NCBI GenBank assembly: GCA_009760855.2
Contig: WPIO01000176.1
Location: 546,001 to 597,516, forward strand
Direction: 5' to 3'
DNA: 51,516 bases
DNA from: Cristatella mucedo
Taxonomy: Eukaryota; Bryozoa; Phylactolaemata; Cristatellidae
Shown in pieces: positions 10,251-22,637 of the stretch. The notes beneath the pieces were generated by a model that searched no databases, had not been told where the DNA came from, and saw only the letters and a program-made list of their open reading frames with translations. The position numbers and the translations under genes were made by a program. Numbering within the stretch: position 1 is the first letter of the stretch; every line of letters starts with the position of its first letter.

Positions 10251-11536
10251 ACTGCTCTGCAGTGGTTCAGGTCCTATCTCAGTGGGAGGCTCCTGAGTAT
10301 TGACGTGAATGGACAAAGATCATCTGAAGTACCTCTGAAATATGGAGTACCTCAGGGCTCCGTGCTAGGTCTGGTTCTTTTCACGGTGTATACTCTCCCT
10401 CTTGCGGATGTGATTGCCAAGCACAATCTAGGCTTGCACTTCTATGCGGATGACACTCAGTTGGGCCATTGCTTTGATCCCTCCCAGCCTTCGAGCACCT
10501 CAAATTCTCTAAACTCACTTGCTGCATGCATTGATGACATCCGCACATGGATGGCAGCAAATTTTCTAAAGCTAAACGATGACAAAACTAACTTACTAGT
10601 TATTGGCAAACCCAGTGTGATTCAGAAATTGGAAAGGCTGACGCTCAAAATTGGCTCTGCCAGCATCTCCTGACAAATCAGCTCGAAATCTAGGTGTCAT
10701 ATTCCAAAGCGACCTCTCGTTAGACGACCACATCAGCTCCACAGTCAAATCAGCCTATTTTCAGCTTCATAACATCGCTAAAATTAGGGCTTGTTTAGAT
10801 AAGGATACCACGTCCAAGTTGGTCCATGCATTCGGGACATCCCGTCTTGACTGCTACAACTCCCTGCTTACTGGCCTAACAGCATGTGCGATCAGGCGAT
10901 TGCAGCTGGTGCAAAACTCTGCAGCTAGGCTTGTCTGTCGTGAGCGTCGCAGTTGCCACATTACTCCACTTCTCGCCGACCTGCACTGGTTACCAGTCAA
11001 GCAACGGATTGACTTCAAGGTTTTGTCGCTCACTTTTAGGTCTCTTCATTCTATGGCTCCAGCCTATCTTTCAGAGATACTACCCCATCAGGCAAAGCAT
11101 CGTACCACTCGCTTTTCGGAATCCAACAGTCTACCACTACCTTGTACAAACCTCAAATTCTTTGGAGACCGTGCATTTAGTTCGTATGCTCCCAACGCCT
11201 GGAACTCCCTCCCGACCTGTGTCAGAACATCCCCTGACCTGACCACATTTAAAAGGAACCTAAAAACACACCTATTTAGGACAGCATTTAGTGGGTCGCT
11301 GTGATTCGTCCTTCACGTGCTTATGCGTGCTGACACTGTGTATGCTGCCACTAACCACATTTGCATGCTGACCCTGTGCATGTCACCCCTAACCATGTTA
11401 TTCATTTTGTTTGTTTTTCAAGCATGATTTTACTTCCATTTAATTGCATTTTCACTTTGCAGCAAGTGTAAAGCGCCTAGAAAGAGATTGGGTTCTCTGA
11501 GGGCGCTTTATCAAGTGCATTATTATTATTATTATT
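10251..11536 (+). mobile_element. Young 5'-truncated L-ATT copy in (GA)n
   Basis: The copy starts after motif A of the RT, contains the rest of ORF2 and the 3' UTR, and ends with the hairpin and (ATT)n at 11518-11536. Both flanks are GAGAGA, giving an ambiguous target duplication. It is nearly identical over long stretches to 41503-42831. The left junction creates the palindrome GAACCACTGC-TCT-GCAGTGGTTC. Confidence 0.9.
10254..11304 (+). pseudogene. L-ATT RT fragment with one frameshift
   Basis: The frame encodes [26 protein letters not shown] and then the thumb and C-terminal region ending HLFRTAFSGSL. The YADD box is intact but motif A (FDTID) is missing through 5' truncation. Near 10663-10672 the sequence ATCTCCTGACAAA replaces the ATATCTCCAGTTGC seen at 41948, which shifts the frame once. 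Also TQLGHC replaces TQLYLC. The fragment is not functional. Confidence 0.9.
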
Positions 11537-12708
11537 AGAGAGAGATAAGAGGTGACCAGAACAGGGTAATAGGTAAAGAGACCTGACGTGTCAACAGTGC
11601 AACAGTGTGTGCCAGTCGAGGGAGGCAGCTCGATTGAGATGCCACGTTCTCGTGATGTCAGCACAGTGCAAAGGCGGTGAAGCAAGCCGGCCGGCATGCG
11701 TTGCACAGCGACCACACTCAGCTCTCCACGAGCTTGAGACGATCGCACTATAGGGTGCTCGCTAACTGCGTTGCCACGTTCGCCTACGGCTCGCGCTGGC
11801 CACGTGGTAGCCTGGTCGAGGGCTCCAGAATCACAGCAGAGCATCGAGGCATCGAGCAGGTAAAAATGAGGGCCATGCCATTCTACCTCTGGCCACAATC
11901 TCGTGCAGCCGACAGGATTGATGGACCTGTCAGTCTCCTGCTGCTGCTGCTGCCAGATCACGTGTTTAATCCAATGAGCTGCCAGTATTAAGTCTGTCAG
12001 GTCGAGGCAAGCCGCTTGGTCTAATCAACAAAGTGACTGTCACATCGACGCCTCGTTGGAGTCGGATTGCCGGCCTCACGGCCCTCCTAGCGCTGACTGA
12101 TAGGGGTTAGTCATTCGTGACCGCGGCGACAGGCGAGTCAGACTGGCGGCGGTGACTTGGTGGCTGGTTACCGAGCTCCCACTCCGGAGTCGGCGGCGGC
12201 TGCACACCGAGGGCTGACCACTGGCCCCCCCCCCTGGCAGAGGGCGCCATCTCCAGGCAGGCGCACAATGGACATTCGAGATCTGTCGTCGCCCAGCCCC
12301 GCCCACTGCATTGTTTTTTCCTCCCATCTTCATGGCTCTTTTTGATACCAGCCCGGCGGCGGTAGCAGCTACAAATCGAGGAGAGCAGGAGCACCGGCTC
12401 CCGTGCTGTTCGGGAATGCAAAGCTGCAAAGCTGCAAAGCCAGCCTCAGCTTGACGAGCCAAAGCATTGCAGGCCGAACGGCAGCCAAGGCCACTCGTGG
12501 ACCGAATTACAACTGCACACAGTTGTTTATCCGCACCATAAAGTATGACACATTCCAACAACTCTCCATCACGTCACCCGGCAGAAGACCCTCGAGATGT
12601 CGTGAAAGCATTGTCAGACTGGATCGCAGGCGCTTGACAACACCGGCTGGGCTTTATCACTCGGCTGCTCATCCATCCAAATCTGAAGCTGAAGAACCCA
12701 CACAAACG
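11537..12708. other. No recognised gene
   Basis: Region after the LINE tail. GC-richer patches and short open frames on both strands show no family resemblance or convincing splice signals. Confidence 0.45.
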
Positions 12709-12756
12709 CAGGCAGCCAGGCAGGCAGGCAGGCAGCCAGCCAGGCAGGCAGGCACA
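12709..12756. repeat. (GGCA)n tetranucleotide repeat
   Basis: Runs of CAGG/GGCA interrupted by CAGC units. A simple repeat. Confidence 0.9.
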
Positions 12757-13392
12757 CAGCTTGTCTCGAGTTGCTTGCCTCTCTATTGAGTATAATTGCC
12801 TTCTGCCACCCGATCTAGCATTTCTCTCCGTGCAACTACTGCCACTGCTACAGCCTGGTCAGCATAGCATAGAGGAACGACCAGCTGAACAAAGCGCCTG
12901 TCAGTCAGACCTGGCGATGCTTGCTGCCCTGCCAGTCAGTCATTTATTTCAAGCAGTGCAGCTGGCCAGACGTCTGCAGTGCACACGCGGCTAATGGCAG
13001 CCTGATGCATCTCGGTCGAGCTATTCCTCAGCTGTTCTTGCTTGCTAAATCCGTCCAATGCAAGTAGGTTCTTCGAATGCACTCAAAATGCCGAGGTAGA
13101 GTGAGATGAAAATTGGTCGATTGATGGATGGATGGATTGATGGAGAGATATCGATGTAGAGAGAGCAGAGTGTCAAAAACAGATGTGCAGCACTTGCAAT
13201 CTGCACGAGCTGGCATTATTGTAGCTGCGTTTCGTGTCATATACCTGGGGCCAGAAATGTAGACAACTATACTTTGTAATGACTGTGAATAGGCACCGGA
13301 AGTCCTGCTTGACTCATCTGTCTAAAGCATGATGGGAGTTCAGCAGTCAATAATGAGGGCAAATGAGGCAAAGCAGAAATGATGAAAAGGCA
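12757..13392. other. No recognised gene; short (GATG)n tract
   Basis: The only structure seen is an imperfect GATG/GATT run at about 13119-13146. The rest is unassigned. Confidence 0.45.
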
Positions 13393-14519
13393 GAACTTCT
13401 GTGCGGATACCACTCAGTTGTATCTTTGCTTTGATCCCTCCCAGCCCTCCAGTCCGTCAAATTCTCTTAACTTCCTTGCTGCATGTATTGATGACATCTG
13501 CAGATGGATGGCATCAAATTTTCTTAAATTGAATGATAATAAAACCAGCTTACTAGTTATGGGCAAACCAAGTATGATTCAGACATTGGACAGGCTAACG
13601 TTCAAAATCAGCTCTGACAGCATATCTCCCGTTGAATAGCACGAAGTCTAGGTGTCCTGTTCCGAAGTGACCTTTCATTAGACGACCACATCGGCACCAC
13701 AATCAAGTCTGCCAACTTTCAGCTACATAACATTGCTAAAATTCGGGCTTATTTAGACAGGAATACCATATTTAAATTGGTCCATGCATTTGTGACATCC
13801 TATCTTGACCTCTGTAACTCACTGCTGAAACATCCTTCACAATCGATATCCCATCTCGACTTCTCTAGCATACTGCTTGCTGGTCTACCTTCCCGTGCTG
13901 CAATCGGGTGCTGGCAGTTGGTGCAAAACTATGCGCCTATGCTTGTCTGTGATAATGCACAGTTGCCACATTACATCACTTCTTGTAGACCTAAGGTTCT
14001 GCCACTAACTTTTAGGTCCCTTCATTCTCTGTCTCCAGCCTTCGTATCAGATCTACTCTCAAGCCAGCTTATACGTCTTATCGCCCCATGTTTCTGAGTT
14101 ACATCGCTAAGGTGTACCACCTACGAACCTCTAATTCTATGGAAACCGACTCTTTAGTTAGTATGCTTCAAAAACCTGGAACTTACTTCCGACTGAAGTC
14201 ACCACATCCCATGACTTGACATTTAAAATTAAGTTGAACATGCACATGTTTGTCACAGCATTTAGTAGATGCTCGTGATTCGTCCTTTGTGTGCTTCTGC
14301 ATACTGACATTGTGCATGTTACCAGTAACCTACCAGTGCATACCACTACCCATACTTCACATATTGTCAGTGTGCACATCACTTTTAACCATGTAATTCG
14401 TGTTGGCATTGTACATGCTACCACTAACCATGTGATGGTGCTTCATTAACAGCAAATGTAAAGTGCTTAGAACGAGACCAAGTTGTCTGAGAAGGCTCTA
14501 CAAATGTATTATTATTATT
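13393..14519 (+). mobile_element. Degraded L-ATT subfamily copy
   Basis: An older plus-strand copy. The DD box has decayed to CADT, there is a stop near 13637, and a duplicated-looking stretch around 13828-13880 repeats the TCTCGACTTCT segment. The 3' end reads AAAGTGCTTAG...CTACAAATGTATTATT, a variant tail also seen at 34307 and 50402, which suggests a subfamily. Confidence 0.8.
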
Positions 14520-14525
14520 CATGCC

Positions 14526-15060
14526 CCGGAACGGCCACCAGCTGTCGCCTTTGCCACACTGAGGCTGAGACCGGCTGCCATGCTCCAAGCCACTGCGGGC
14601 AGATGCTGCAAGCAATAACGGCTTGCCACAAACTGGGTCTCGGTCACCTCATCGGGCTCTTCCGGCCACCGCTCTCCTGCCTCTCGGTAAATGCCTTCCG
14701 TCTTCCCGACTTCCGGCTCTCAAGCTGAACCTGTTCATCGACAACGGCATCGATGCGGTCATAGTCGACATTACGGTGATGTTTGACGGCAGCGATGATG
14801 CCCTAGTGGTGGCGGCACGGAAAAAAGTCGAAAAGTATGAGGCCATAGATAGGCAAATGGTGGCCGGGGATAATGCAGCCTGCCTGGAGGACCTCGGCAC
14901 TGCTTGCTCGGATCGGACGGCAGTGCAATGACTCTACGTTTCGGACGCCATTTCCGGGTCGGAAGCCGTGTGGTCCATCTTCCTGAACCGGGAGTCGCAA
15001 GTAGCCCCAGCGGCCTCGGCAGGGCAGAGCTCCTCCGGCTACTTTCTAATATTTTAATAA
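14526..15060 (+). mobile_element. 3' fragment of an R2-type (restriction-like endonuclease) LINE
   Basis: Directly after the L-ATT tail, the plus frame at 14543-14596 encodes CRLCHTEAETGCHAPSHC, a CX2CX8HX4C finger. After a frameshift, LNLFIDNGIDAVIVDITV, a DGSDDAL segment and AARKKVEKY follow at about 14725-14850. In R2/NeSL-like elements a CCHC finger precedes a PD-(D/E)XK nuclease with VVDVTV and KxxKY segments. This is a different LINE lineage from L-ATT. It is frameshifted and 5' truncated. Confidence 0.7.
14543..14931 (+). pseudogene. R2-type CCHC finger and PD-D/E-K nuclease, frameshifted
   Basis: The finger lies in one frame (stop after PDFRLSS near 14726) and the nuclease in another (open 14623-14931). 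The visible acidic residues are the D of VDITV at 14767 and those of the following DGSDD segment; the basic side is ARKKVEKY. In this family the domain nicks the target before reverse transcription. The shift lies between about 14640 and 14725. The match rests on motif recognition only. Confidence 0.65.
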
Positions 15061-15139
15061 ATCATTCTTTATCCATGATTGGATTGCCTTAGCATCTAGT
15101 GGGCCCACCCTTCCCGCCACCTCGAGCCAGTGACAGATG

Positions 15140-15230
15140 TAATAATAATAATAATAATAATGCACTCGATAAAGCGCCGTCAGAGAGCTCAATCTCTTTC
15201 TAGGCGCTTTACATTTTCTGCAAAGGGAAT
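15140..15230 (-). mobile_element. Tail-only L-ATT unit
   Basis: About 90 bp on the minus strand: (ATT)n tail, GCACTCGATAAAGCGCC, the hairpin and ACATTTTCTGCAAAGGGAA, then similarity stops. There is no upstream LINE sequence. Confidence 0.85.
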
Positions 15231-15824
15231 AGCCCATCATTTCGGAGAAAGACTGAAGAAGCCAGCTGCTGGATTGGAAACAGCGCTAGTATCAACCTCT
15301 ATCATTTTGAATCTTTGTAACACATGTAGTTATGGCCTGTCCAACAAATGGAAGTGGATTCTGATTTGCTAGCTGGATCTTAGCAATCAGAAGAGTGGCA
15401 GCACAATTTAATTTGCATATGCAAATGCAAATTGTTGAAATTAAAAACTCCATTAAAGTTGTGTGGAAAGCTGCAGTTTCATGTACAAATGGAGCATAAT
15501 GTCAATTTTAACTGTGACAATTTCTCTTGCCATTTGCATTTTTATTCTTACTGCTCTTTTACCACTGGTCAATGCTGTCTGAGTAACCAGTAGTGATTGG
15601 AAATACTTAAGTTTAAGCTAGCTTGAAGAGAATCTGTTGAAAACCTTTTCAATAATAGTTTATTCACTTTTTCTATAAAGACTGGTATAATAACAATTAG
15701 CTGCAAGATTTTGCTTTAGTTGGACTGGCTCACCAGCTAGGTCACCTGACACTCAGGCACTCAGGTTGACCTCTCCAAAGCACAGATGGAGCTTGTCAAG
15801 ATATCTCTAGGATATAGACTAGTG
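15231..15824. other. No recognised gene
   Basis: AT-rich sequence with a short palindromic TTTGCATATGCAAATGCAAA at about 15410-15430. No coding support. Confidence 0.45.
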
Positions 15825-15881
<57 letters not shown>

Positions 15882-15916
15882 ACGTATGTGTGCACGTGTG
15901 TGTGTGTGTGTGTGTA
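15825..15916. repeat. (TA)n(TG)n compound microsatellite
   Basis: TA run at 15825-15850, TG run at 15851-15880, an interrupted stretch, and a second TG run to 15916. Confidence 0.95.
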
Positions 15917-16011
15917 TACATCTACATAAGCATTTACAAGTACACTGTGCATGCAAGTGCACGCAACCTCATGGATATCAAGTAAACCTGCAGTTAAACC
16001 GTTGAAGCGCA

Positions 16012-16130
16012 CAGTGGCGGAGCCAAGAGTGTCATCTGGGGGGGGCAAGATCTGCAAAATGTTCATGTAGGTTGGGCTAGACCCGCAATTAGTGCAAAAT
16101 TGTAGCACACAATCCTAGTTTTTATTCGAC
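16012..16130 (+). mobile_element. hAT-like terminus (left end only)
   Basis: Begins CAGTGGCGGAGCCAAG, a terminus typical of one hAT group, with a G-rich run after it. The stretch GGGCTAGACCCGCAATTAGTG matches, in inverted orientation, 45040-45095 of the element at 44901-45180. I found no matching right end, so the copy appears truncated. Confidence 0.55.
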
Positions 16131-18468
16131 ACAAACTTGGCGGCTGGTCATCGAGTGGACTTAAGACATAATTTCGGCTCAGGTCGCTACCCAGCTGTGG
16201 GGCAGAGGCCTGGGCCGACACGGATGAAGCATGACTTGCAGGACTTACTGACAGACGGCACTTAAAGTTAAATCGATTGCTGTTACCTGTAGCTAACGGT
16301 AGAGAGTGCATGCTATGACTAACACCAGTGAGATGCTGATCAGGCAGCGGTCATTACCACTAAGTTAAACACAATCAAGGCTGAAGCATCTGGTAGTCAT
16401 CTGGCATTAACATCTGAGGCCTCTAGTTATCGATTGAAAGTGCTGCATTTCGAATCGAACGTTCCAGGCAGCCGTCGGCAGTCGAGCTGCTGCTCTCGTG
16501 CTTCACGGCGAAGCCAAGGATGATGACTGTAGGTATAAGTTTGACCCGCCAGGCCGTGTCGTGGCCAGAGCAGTGGAATGATGCTGCCTCCATAGATATT
16601 AGTCAGCCATGACTACCTCCCAGCCGGAAGCCTGCCACAACGCACAGTGATATGGCCGGCCCATTTGCACCGGCTGCAACTACCGGCCCGTAGGCCCCTC
16701 CTCTGGCAACTCCTAAGAATGGCAGAGAGGCTTAAGATGGCAGTGCAAAGCAAACAAGGCGGACTGCTGCCCCCAGGCTCAATGCTGTCAGTACACAGCC
16801 TGCATGGCATGCTAGCGACCTCGCACCACCTGCAGGCTTGCAACAAGCAGCAGCTCTGCTATTGGCTCAGCAGTCCCCGGAAGGGTGGATCGATTGACAA
16901 GCCTGCTTAGCTCAGCGTGCCCCTGTAACTTTGCTGTAGTGAGTGCTGATCCGATCCAGGCGCTCGGCAGAGCCCTTAGAGCTGCTTAGCCGATGTCTGC
17001 CAATGCCAGAGCTGGGGGGTGGGAAGGTGTTGGCTGGCTGGCTGGCTGGCTGACTGGCTGGCTGGCTGGGGGAGGAGGAGTGCAGGCCAATGTGACATTC
17101 CCACAGCCGGCAGAGTCAGTCACGGTCATCGAATGGCGACAAACAAATAAATAAACCAATAAAGACAAATGATCGGCGAATGCTTTCGATGCACGAGCAT
17201 CATCTGCATCATCGCCTGCACGGGTCTGCTGCCCTGGCTGCTTGCAGCTCCCTCGAGGCTCTGAAGCACTGCCCTGCCTGCCTGCCCGGCATGTACACAC
17301 CGGCCCAGCTGTGAGCTGAACAGGTTGTCTTCCTAGTAGGGGAGCTCGGAAATGCTAGCTCATTATTCTGGTCGAAAGAACGCCGGCCAGTAGTCAATTG
17401 TGTCCAGGCTCGCCGGCCGGCCGGAGGTGTCTACCGGCACAATGGTGGTATGTACAATGGGTAATTGAAGCCCGAGCCCTTTATTCCACTGCCGTTTAGC
17501 TTCTGGCCCGAGCCACTGTCTCGGCGTATTCCTTCCCATTGCCTGAAGCAAAAGCGAGTGCAACTGCTGGCCATAAATTGGTCTAGGCAGAGAGGGCCAA
17601 ATACCAACTGCTGCCCTTCCTGCAGTGCCAGGTGGCCGTCCGGCGGCAGTGGAGTGAGCCTGAGAGCCAGTGAACTCCCCTCCCCAGCAGCCAGCGCCCA
17701 CCAATAAGTCCGGTTGGCTTCAGTAGGCTGGTTGACCTCAGCCCCCCTGCGTAGTCCATCCTCAAGCATAAAGCACCTGCCAGCAGATTGCCAAGCTTCC
17801 TCCATCGTCAGTTGTCTCCCCACCCGCCTGCCCACCTACTAGTGCAGGCAGGCCGGCCGGCCGGCCAGCCAGCCAGCCAACCGGGCCTGATCTGCTCAGC
17901 TTGGCTCGCTGACCTTTGCAGTCCGAGCAACGCTCCCGATCAACTGACGACGTGCTAGCTTTAAGCTGAGGCTGGACAACCGACAACCCTAGCCATAGCC
18001 AACGACTGGCTGACAGTTCACCGAGGAGGTCAAAGCCGGCAATCGAGCTCAGCCAAAGTTCGGCAACAGCAAAAGCTCTTATTCTTCCGCGTGCGAACGT
18101 TTGTTATGGTCCTGCAGACTGACTATTCTTCAACTCCTAGGGTGAAAACATGGCTGCTTCCACGTGCCCGTCGAGCCACAGTTCAGCTGACGATGCCTGA
18201 TGGACGAACTGCAAAGAGCTGCACGCTCCGAGCTGGTTAAGAAAAAGGACGATGGCTGGGCCCCAGACTCCGCGACCGAGGGGGATTTTCTGTCTAGATT
18301 AGCCGAAAGTGTATCGCAGTCAGCCCAACGACTCCTCACGTGACCGAGTGTGTAAGTGCCACCGTAATTCATTTGCCAGTGAGCTGGCTCGAACCGGGGG
18401 CTTAGCCGACCACAAACTGACTCCCAGCTGCATTGTCTCGTCTATCGGGTTCCTCATAATACCGACAC
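16131..18468. other. No recognised gene; short tetranucleotide repeats
   Basis: GC-richer sequence with (GGCT)n at about 17030-17068 and (CCGG)n/(CCAG)n at about 17849-17880. Open frames overlap on both strands and show no family resemblance. Confidence 0.45.
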
Positions 18469-18552
18469 TAATAATAATAACAATAATAATATTAATACAT
18501 TTATTTAGCACCTCAGATAACTTGATCTCGTTCTAGGCGCTTTACATATGCT
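18469..18552 (-). mobile_element. Tail-only L-ATT unit, degraded
   Basis: Minus strand: TAATAATAATAA, then ATTTAGCACCTCAG and TCTAGGCGCTTTACAT. Similarity ends about 12 bp past the hairpin. Confidence 0.75.
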
Positions 18553-18794
18553 ATGTGTGTGGTGAGTTACGAAGGAGGTTGGTTCGTGCTGTTTGTCCCC
18601 AAGTCAGAGAATGTCAGATCCACGGTGTCGCCTGTCTCTTTTTTTGTCAACGGCACCGGCCGCGCTCATCATCTGGCTGCGCTCATCCTCTTAAAGTCGA
18701 AAGTGAGCACAGGGTTGGAGCACTGGGTAAGGTGCTTGAACTAAATGACACAGGTAGTGGATTCTACGATGCATGAGAGTGTAACTCCACATTG

Positions 18795-18872
18795 CCCACC
18801 GCACGTGGTAGTGATGGCTATTACGGCTCTTCTGCATCTAAAAACATGAGGCTGTTGAATCAGCAGCTAGCC
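18795..18872 (+). mobile_element. SINE-t remnant (body and 3' part)
   Basis: GTGGTAGTGATGGCTATTA, GGCTCTTCTGC and GAGGCTGTTGAATCAGC match the body of SINE-t. The tRNA-like head is missing or unrecognisable. Confidence 0.55.
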
Positions 18873-19835
18873 TTTACTTTTACTTTGAGAATCCAATGCA
18901 CGGAGTATCGACTTTACTGGCCCACGACATGCACGGAATGTTACCCAGTACGGCGCTTGTGACGAACCAGGCTAGTGACGTCATCAGATGTCACTGAATT
19001 AGATGGATGACACTTGGACAGACAGTAGCGGTAAGGGACCTAGTGGCTGTGGCAGCCTTGGTGGCCGGCTGTAGATTTACGTCAGACAGAAATTTCCATG
19101 TCTTGCTTGCGCCGTTGCTCTGCATCTTGAATTAATTTGACGATCTCATGCTGCGAACCAGTTTTCCTGGACTGCAAGTTGTCTTGTTCATGTCTGCCTT
19201 ATTGTATTTCGTGAGAATCTCGGCAGCCGAATTGAGGCTCGCAATAAAAAGCAGCAAGTGAGCAAATAACAAAAAACAGGATCGTAATGTCTGACAGTTT
19301 AATATAATTGGTGCAGCTCTCCGTCGAACCAAAATGATTCATCCTAGATAATCAACGGCTCTGCTTCAGCATCGGATCGTTACATAGCGACGTTAAGGTC
19401 TCGAGTCTTGGAAGCGTTTACTCAGTGCGAAACCACTCTCGCATTTATTTATGCAAAATCCGAAAGAAAACGTTACATGACTACTGCAACAAATCTTAGA
19501 GTGCTTTGAGAAAGCTAATACCTAAAAGAGCCGTGGCAAAACAATTAACGGCCAAGCCAGCTAACAAAATACTCTCACAAGTCGATCAAGAGTTTTTGAT
19601 AAAATATTTTTCCGTTCAAGACTGTAAGACCTCAGAGGCCTAATAAATAAGGCTGTATCTGATTAACCGTCCATCATTCGACTGAGCTAATATAGAATCC
19701 TGCTAGTGTCTCAGCATTGTTTAGTGCAGTTGTGTCGAGTCAAACTTCATGTGACCTCGATGCCATCTTCTAAGTCTAAAGAGAAAGATTGAGCTATGTC
19801 AAGAAATGTTTCCAGATAAGTCTCTTACACGGATT

Positions 19836-19838
<3 letters not shown>
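18873..19838. other. No recognised gene
   Basis: No repeat or coding signal that I can support. Confidence 0.45.

Positions 19839-19906
<68 letters not shown>
19839..19906. repeat. (TC)n microsatellite
   Basis: About 34 uninterrupted TC dinucleotides. Confidence 0.95.
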
Positions 19907-19908
<2 letters not shown>

Positions 19909-21154
19909 GCATCAGGCATTAATCACCCCTAATGACTAATCGCCTTTTAGCCTAGTTTCAGAGTCAATCTCTATTACTTAGTCTAATTTTGGAGCTTATC
20001 GAACTTTCTTATGACTGCTGCTTGCTGACCTAAGAGCAGACATCACAATGAAACTAATTTGACATTTATCTCTCTGAATATGCACTGCAAAAGAGGACAG
20101 CGTTGTATCTATCATATTATGCACACAGCTGAGGTTGTGTTACTAACGTGCCAAAGCAACTTCAACACTGAAATTCTTGCGCCTTATCTGAGGGCTCTGA
20201 AATGGCCCTGTCTTTCTAGTCAGGCGTGTAGTAATTGCGGACGAAGTTGGTGCTTTCAACTTCACCTAGCGAGTCGTTGCCAGGATACACACAGAAATCA
20301 GAGCACCCTAGCATTTGAGAGTGCCCCAAGCTTACTCTGACAGGCCTATTTCCTTTGCATAGAGCAGTCTATTTCTGAGCCACAGAGAGGCTTAGGTGTA
20401 CAATTGCATGCCTGAGATAACCATATCACCTTTGCCAGAGTAGCGATGACGGCTTCGCGGCTTGTCTCTTATTTGGCCTGTCACGTGGCGCTTGCTGCAC
20501 TAACTGAGATGGGAGCTTGCTTGACTTTCTTTCATATTCTTTAATGTTTAGGCCTCTTTTGCTTTCTTTTCATTGGGGTTAGCTTGTACAGCAAAGAGCC
20601 AGCACTAATCAGATGTCGTGATCGGTGGCAATCAAGCATTACACAAATGTTCTATTTTAGGAATTGCTGCCTCAGGCATTCTAAATGGCTGAGCGACGGT
20701 GAGATGGTTTCCTTCTCGAAATGCAAGTCTCTCTGGCTCTCTAACGAGTAATAAAGCATGCACAGCTTTAGACAGAAGCTGAGATTTGGATCACAGTGCT
20801 TGCTATTGTTACAACTAATAATGAATCCGTATGTGCTCACTATCTCTTTACAGCATCAGCTAAGTGATGGCAAGGTTTTGTTTACCTTTTGGCAGTGGGT
20901 GCAAAAGAGTCTTGCTAGCTCATCTGGTGGCACTGGACTGTCACAGGTGGCTCCTCGGCATAACCTCAGAACTACTTCTCCGTGGGCCAGTGAGTTTAGA
21001 AATAAAAAAGGTTACAGTTCCAGACTCTCACAGACGAACGTATACTAGCTAAGTGCAGATTTGCATCGGTTGTGGTTGACACAAGTGCCAGACAGTGACA
21101 GCAATCGAGCCTCTGAAATGAACTAGTCACGAGGTCACCAGGTCACCAGGTTAG
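19907..21154. other. No recognised gene
   Basis: Unassigned sequence. Just before the next LINE, AGGTCACC is repeated in tandem near 21130-21148. Confidence 0.45.
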
Positions 21155-21660
21155 ACATTGCTAAAATTCGGGCTTGTTTAGATAAGAATTCCACATCTAA
21201 GTTGGTCTATGCATTTGTGACATCCCGTCTCGACTTCTGTAACTCACTGCTTGCTGGCCTACCGGCATGCGGAATCAGCCGATTACAGATGGTGCAAAAC
21301 TCTGCATCTAGGCTTGTCTTTCGTGATCGTCGCAGTTGCCACATCATACCACTTCTCGCCGACCTGCACTGGCTGCCAGTCGAGCAAAGGATCGACTTCA
21401 AGGTTTTGTCGCTCACTGTTAGGTCACTTCATTATTTTGCTCCAGCCTATCTCTCAGATCTACTCCCCCACCAGGCCAAGCATCGTACCACCCGCTTTTC
21501 GGAATCCAAGAGTTTACCAATACCTCGTACAAACCTCAAATCCTTTGGAGACCGTGCATTTAGTTCGTATGCTCCCAAAGCCTGGAACCCACTCCCGACT
21601 TGCGTCAGAACACCCCCTGACTTGATCTCATTTAAGAAGAACCTAAAACACTCTATTTAA
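21155..21660 (+). pseudogene. L-ATT ORF2 C-terminal fragment
   Basis: An open frame through the thumb and C-terminal region: FVTSRLDFCNSLLAGLPACG, LHWLPVEQRID, FGDRAFSSYAPKAWNPLPTC. A small deletion near the end (AAACACTCTATTTAA in place of the HLFRTAFSGSL codons) causes a premature stop. No catalytic RT motifs are included. Confidence 0.9.
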
Positions 21661-21929
21661 GACAGCATTTAGTGGGTCCCTGTGATTCGTCCTTCATTTG
21701 CTTATGTGTACTGACATTGTGCATGCTGCCACTAACCACATTTGCATGCTGACCCAGTGCATGTCACCCCTAACCATGTCATTAATGTTGTTTGTCAAGC
21801 ATGATATTACTCACCATTCAATCGCATTTCCCTTTGCAGCAAATGTAAAGCGCCTAGGAAGAGATTGAGTTCTCTGAGGGCGCTTTATCAAGAGCATTAT
21901 TATAATTATTATTAATATTATTATTATTA
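21155..21929 (+). mobile_element. 5'-truncated L-ATT copy
   Basis: The copy starts at ACATTGCTAAAATTCGGG in the thumb region and ends in the family hairpin and an imperfect ATT tail. It belongs to a slightly different subfamily from 41503 (EQRIDFKVLSLTVR, LPHQAKHRTTRFSES). Confidence 0.9.
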
Positions 21930-22494
21930 CATATATATACGACCACCTAGGATGAATTACCAATAGCATTAGCATTATTCGGGGTACTCCTAAGTTAGCC
22001 ACCCATCTTCATAAGAGCCAGACCAGCTAATAAAGTTGTCTCTCTGACCGCATGCATTTTGGCACATGACATGTTGGCATTCACAAGTCAGGTGAAGCTA
22101 TTTCTGTGTCAACAATAGGTCCAAAATGAACAGGAAAAAAAGGGTGGCCGTGCAGCTACACAAACCTAAACAGAGGCATCCAATCGATCGGACCAATCGA
22201 TTCAATCCAATTGATTGGACTGAGTGTTTTTGAAAATACGAAGTATTTCGACTTTGTATTCCCGATCCAATATACTTCCGTTGTGGCATTTCCAAAATCC
22301 CTTTAAACAGGGCAAGAGCATAAAACTTGGCAGCCTAGCTATTATGGAGATGGTGCATCGTAGGAAACGACTCCTCAGCGAGCAGCTTTTTCCGAAGCTC
22401 TGCCTGAATTCTACAGCCAAATACGATAGGAAAACTTTGCTATGTGATGTGCCATACAGCACTGAATGCAGATGTACTACAATCGCACTTTTTT

Positions 22495-22495
<1 letters not shown>
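21930..22495. other. No recognised gene
   Basis: Contains CAATCGATCGGACCAATCGATTC-like short repeats around 22180-22215. Nothing else is assignable. Confidence 0.4.
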
Positions 22496-22557
<62 letters not shown>

Positions 22558-22592
22558 GTATGCATGCACGGGCGCATGTGCTTGCGTGTGAG

Positions 22593-22636
<44 letters not shown>
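22496..22636. repeat. (TG)n microsatellite, two blocks
   Basis: TG runs at about 22496-22554 and 22587-22636 are separated by a GCATGCACGGGCGCATGTGC-type spacer. Long Cys/Val or His/Thr frames here are translation of the repeat. Confidence 0.95.
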
Positions 22637-22637
<1 letters not shown>

